A stretch of DNA of 64,000 bases from Neorhodopirellula lusitana (GTDB lineage Bacteria; Planctomycetota; Planctomycetia; Pirellulales; Pirellulaceae): the NCBI RefSeq assembly GCF_900182915.1, contig NZ_FXUG01000001.1, forward strand, positions 124,001 to 188,000, in the 5' to 3' direction. Every line of letters starts with the position of its first letter. The stretch's first letter is position 1. The notes under the pieces were generated by a model. It had not been told where the DNA came from, made no database searches, and worked only from the letters and a program-made list of their open reading frames with translations. Of this stretch, positions 61,359 through 64,000 are shown in pieces. The position numbers and the translations under genes were made by a program.

Positions 61359-62555
61359 ATGGCTTTGAACCCACCCCTGAACCGAAAACTTCGCATGGGT
61401 ATCGTCGGCGGCGGCATCGGCTCGTTCATTGGGCGAGTTCACACGATCGCCGCAGCCCTGGATCATCGCTGTGAATTGGTGGCCGGAGCATTTTCCAGCA
61501 ATCCTGAAAAGAGCAAGCAATCCGCGCCGGATTATGGCGTTGATGAATCGCGTGCTTACGGAAGCTATGAAGCAATGCTGGATGCGGAATCTCGTCTGCC
61601 AGCCGATCAACGCATCGATTTCGTCAGCGTCACCACCCCGAACCACACTCACTTCGAAATTGCCAAAGCGGCTGTCGAAGCCGGGTTCAATGTGGTTTGC
61701 GACAAGCCGATGACGCTGGACCTGGACCAGGCCGAGCAATTGCTGAAGACCGTCGAGAATTCAGATGTGGTGTTCGCGTTGACCCACAACTACACGGGCT
61801 ACCCACTGATTCGCCAAGCGCGTGAGATGATCATGGCGGGTGAACTGGGGAAAATTAACGCGATCCGCACACAGTACATTCAAGGTTGGTTGGCTGAAAA
61901 GCTAGAAGCGACCGAACACAAGCAAGCCGCCTGGCGAACCGATCCCGCCAAGAGTGGTGTGGCTGGCGCGTTTGGTGACATCGCCACGCACGCATTTAAT
62001 CTTGGCCGCTACGTCACCGGTGAATTGCCAGACAAGGTTAGCTGTCACTTGAAGGCGTTCGTGGACGGTCGGCGTTTGGACGATTACGGAACGGCCGTGA
62101 TTCGCTACAAGAGCGGAGCACTGGGGACCGTCACTGCATCGCAGATTAGTCATGGACGCGAAAACGACTTGGAAATCGAAGTCGATGGCACACTCGGGTC
62201 ACTCCGTTGGCGTCAAGAAAATCCGAACGAGATGATCGTCCGAAAGAACGGCCAGCCGCACCAAATTTACACGCGAGACCCCAACGCCGATTTCACCAAA
62301 CCGCTGGCAGCATCGTCGAGCCGGATTCCGGCCGGACACCCAGAAGGATTCTTCTGTGCGTTCGCAAATATCTATCTGGCTGCTTTCGATGACATGGCCA
62401 AGCGTGCCGAGGGCCAGCCTTTTGAACGTCGCGATACGGTTTATCCAAACGTTTATGACGGAGTGGAAGGAATGATGTTCATTGAACAATGTGTCAAAAG
62501 CAGCGAGCAAGATGCTGCCTGGTTGACTCTTAGCCATAGTGCTGCTCGTACTTAG
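61359..62555 (+). CDS. Gfo/Idh/MocA-family oxidoreductase
   Basis: A 398-residue cytoplasmic enzyme with a canonical Rossmann start, [20 protein letters not shown], then [20 protein letters not shown] (beta-2), [40 protein letters not shown] and [20 protein letters not shown]. The Lys-Pro of CDKPMTL and the downstream DIATHA acid/His are the family active-site elements. The second half is beta-rich with GAVRY-like strands ([17 protein letters not shown]). The enzyme oxidises or reduces a sugar-like substrate with NAD(P). It is divergent from the beta-protein gene and not adjacent to another sugar gene. Confidence 0.88.
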   Translation: MALNPPLNRKLRMGIVGGGIGSFIGRVHTIAAALDHRCELVAGAFSSNPEKSKQSAPDYGVDESRAYGSYEAMLDAESRLPADQRIDFVSVTTPNHTHFEIAKAAVEAGFNVVCDKPMTLDLDQAEQLLKTVENSDVVFALTHNYTGYPLIRQAREMIMAGELGKINAIRTQYIQGWLAEKLEATEHKQAAWRTDPAKSGVAGAFGDIATHAFNLGRYVTGELPDKVSCHLKAFVDGRRLDDYGTAVIRYKSGALGTVTASQISHGRENDLEIEVDGTLGSLRWRQENPNEMIVRKNGQPHQIYTRDPNADFTKPLAASSSRIPAGHPEGFFCAFANIYLAAFDDMAKRAEGQPFERRDTVYPNVYDGVEGMMFIEQCVKSSEQDAAWLTLSHSAART

Positions 62556-62603
62556 GGTTTTGCTGGCCTAAGGTTCCGCTGGCCCAGGGTTCCGCTGGCA
62601 CGG
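62556..62603. repeat. 16-bp tandem repeat, three units
   Basis: Units start at 62556, 62572 and 62588; the second and third share GGTTCCGCTGGC. More decayed units of 16-18 bp seem to continue to about 62680. Confidence 0.8.
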
Positions 62604-62783
62604 TACTTTTTCCAGCAGGCAGGTTTTACCCAGCAGCAGGCATTCCCCGGTCGTCGGGCTTTCCCTAGTCGCTGGGTTTTCAAGACGCGAACCGATTTTA
62701 AGTCGGTTAAGGCGTTGGGGGGGGCCGGAACCGTGTTTTGCTTGGTGAACGTCAAGTCGCCAAGGTTGGTTCTCGGCTTTCCG

Positions 62784-62815
62784 CCGAGCGGCAAAACAGC
62801 CGAGCGGCAGAACAG
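62784..62815. repeat. 16-bp tandem duplication
   Basis: CCGAGCGGCAAAACAG (62784-62799) is followed by CCGAGCGGCAGAACAG (62800-62815), one change. Looser copies with CAG-containing cores continue to about 62890. Confidence 0.9.
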
Positions 62816-62970
62816 CAGAAGGCCCAGTTCAGCAAAAGACACAGATCAGCAAGAGGCACCAGTGAAGGAGGAATGCAGTGAACGGGCATTCCAGTGAACG
62901 AGGAATCCTGGTTCCAATGTTGAACGATCGTTGTCGCCGTTAACCCTATTCAATTTCAATAGTAGCTTTC

Positions 62971-64000
62971 ATGTCGCAACCGATTCAGTTCATCATGCTT
63001 GGCGGCTTTTTAGGCGCGGGCAAAACAACGCTGATATCCAAGTTGGCCAAACGCTTTCAAGCGGATGGGAAGCATGTCGGTGTGGTTACCAACGATCAGG
63101 CGGCTGGGTTGGTGGACACGCATCTATTGCAGAGCCAGGGCTTGGACGTGAATGAAGTCGCTGGTTCTTGTTTCTGTTGCAACTACAACGGTTTGACCGG
63201 TGCGATGTCGGAGTTCGAAACTCGGCATCGGCCGGATGTGATTCTTGTCGAACCGGTCGGCAGTTGCACTGACTTGATCGCAACGATCGCGGTCCCCATG
63301 ATGCAGCAGCTTGGCGAACAGTTCACGCACAGTCCTTACGCGGTGTTGTTAAAACCGAGTCATGGTCTACGGATTTTATCCGGCAAGGGTGGCGGTTTTT
63401 CGGCGAAGGCGGAGTACATCTTTCGGAAACAGCTGGAAGAATCCGAGCTCGTCGTGATCAATCGGATCGACGAGCTTTCCGCCACCGAGGTGAAGACGCT
63501 GCAAGAGGCGATCGAAGAACAGTATCCAGGACGCCGAACCATTTGTGTGTCAGCCCACACGGAAGCGAACCTCGAGGAGCTTTATGCGGCTCTGCAAACG
63601 ACGGCCCAATTCCCCGCCAAGATGATGGAGGTCGACTACGACATCTATGCCGATGGTGAGGCAGAATTGGGGTGGCTCAATGCCGGGGGGACACTTGTTA
63701 GTGACACACCCATCTCGCAAGATGCTTTGACGGTCGCGTTGGTGGATCGGCTTCGGACCGTGTTGTTGGCTGTTGATGCCGAACCTGCTCACATCAAGGT
63801 GCTTGTCTCGAGTGGTTCGAACGTGAGCGTGGCCAATTTGGTCAGCAGTGATTCGCAAACCATGCTTTCGGTTGCATCAGACCAGCAGGTCACGCAAGCC
63901 GAAGTGATCGTCAACGCTCGAGTCTGCTTGTCACCGGGACAGTTGAAAGGCGTCGTTACGGATGCTTTGGATCGAACAGCGACCGACTTTGCGGCGCGTA
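62971..64000 (+). CDS. CobW/CobW-like GTPase (metal chaperone type), 5' part
   Basis: An open frame from the ATG at 62971 runs to the window edge (343 codons visible). Its P-loop is MLGGFLGAGKTTLISKLAKR, the switch region VGVVTNDQAAGLVDT, then the CobW metal-binding motif GSCFCCNYNGL (CxCC), VILVEPVGSCTDL and the base-specificity motif VINRIDE. These are the hallmarks of COG0523 G3E GTPases, which insert or supply metal ions such as Zn or Co. The C-terminal CobW_C part starts about residue 220 (MEVDYDIYADGEAELGWLNA) and is cut off. It is not possible to tell the specific metal. The gene has a 415-bp, repeat-filled upstream region. Confidence 0.88.
   Translation, partial: MSQPIQFIMLGGFLGAGKTTLISKLAKRFQADGKHVGVVTNDQAAGLVDTHLLQSQGLDVNEVAGSCFCCNYNGLTGAMSEFETRHRPDVILVEPVGSCTDLIATIAVPMMQQLGEQFTHSPYAVLLKPSHGLRILSGKGGGFSAKAEYIFRKQLEESELVVINRIDELSATEVKTLQEAIEEQYPGRRTICVSAHTEANLEELYAALQTTAQFPAKMMEVDYDIYADGEAELGWLNAGGTLVSDTPISQDALTVALVDRLRTVLLAVDAEPAHIKVLVSSGSNVSVANLVSSDSQTMLSVASDQQVTQAEVIVNARVCLSPGQLKGVVTDALDRTATDFAAR

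Larger units (their letters stand above)
62556..62970. other. Intergenic stretch with 16-bp repeat arrays
   Basis: The 415-bp gap has no gene. It contains repeat arrays at 62556-62603 and 62784-62815 and more decayed 16-18-bp units between and after them. Confidence 0.5.

Noticed and set aside
1..64000. tRNA genes, transposases, integrases, toxin-antitoxin or restriction genes
   Set aside because: I looked for tRNA T-loop patterns and for typical protein motifs of these systems and found none.

Overview
The window looks like chromosomal DNA of a planctomycete of the Rhodopirellula/Pirellulaceae type. The grounds are a YTV-repeat cell-wall-type protein, many secreted or lipid-anchored proteins of families seen mainly in planctomycetes (DUF4272, DUF3299-like, a large ResB-CcsA fusion), a moderately high GC content, loosely packed genes with few long operons, and frequent starts without a clear Shine-Dalgarno. 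This placement is inference from gene content; no rRNA or tRNA was seen.

Layout. 0-8.2 kb: the 5' end of trpE (cut by the window edge), a GT2 glycosyltransferase, a cupin, a secreted protein with a possible hydrolase fold, a secreted alpha/beta esterase, a DUF4272 protein and a caspase/legumain-like secreted protein with an EF-hand-like loop. 8.2-13 kb (minus): a secreted GH30-like glycosidase behind a Gfo/Idh/MocA oxidoreductase, and a PAS-GAF-receiver protein. 13.5-20.6 kb (plus): a very repetitive Cys-rich YTV protein with its own strong intrinsic terminator, then an RND efflux pair. 20.6-29 kb: two paralogous zinc-ribbon membrane proteins, a membrane alpha/beta hydrolase, an MFS/Npt1-like transporter, L-2-hydroxyglutarate oxidase and an HD-GYP protein. 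29-36 kb (minus): a 1221-residue cytochrome c synthase, a lipoprotein with an internal duplication, a CinA-type amidase and an acyltransferase. 36-39.5 kb (plus): an ApgM/putative homoserine kinase beside a four-ACT aspartokinase. 39.7-44.7 kb (minus): rpoN, then recR-ybaB-dnaX with the SRP RNA just upstream of dnaX. 44.8-55.5 kb: mostly secreted or membrane hypotheticals, including two tandem DUF3299-like proteins and a protein with a Met-rich tract. 55.6-64 kb: a PAS-HTH regulator, an FtsX/LolD-type ABC transporter with UbiA, another Gfo/Idh/MocA enzyme and the 5' end of a CobW-family GTPase.

The most striking signals are: (i) an A10 run in dnaX just after the ATPase/clamp-loader domains, with stop codons reached within three or four codons in both alternative frames, as expected for programmed production of the short gamma subunit, in a DnaX that has lost its zinc-module cysteines; (ii) decayed tandem repeats of about 16-20 bp in many intergenic stretches, including a 12-unit array that runs into the stop codon of a gene; (iii) an ApgM-like protein directly upstream of aspartokinase, pointing to threonine synthesis; and (iv) paired DUF3299-like proteins in the same region as an FtsX/LolD ABC transporter.

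No insertion sequence, prophage, CRISPR array, toxin-antitoxin pair or restriction system was recognised.
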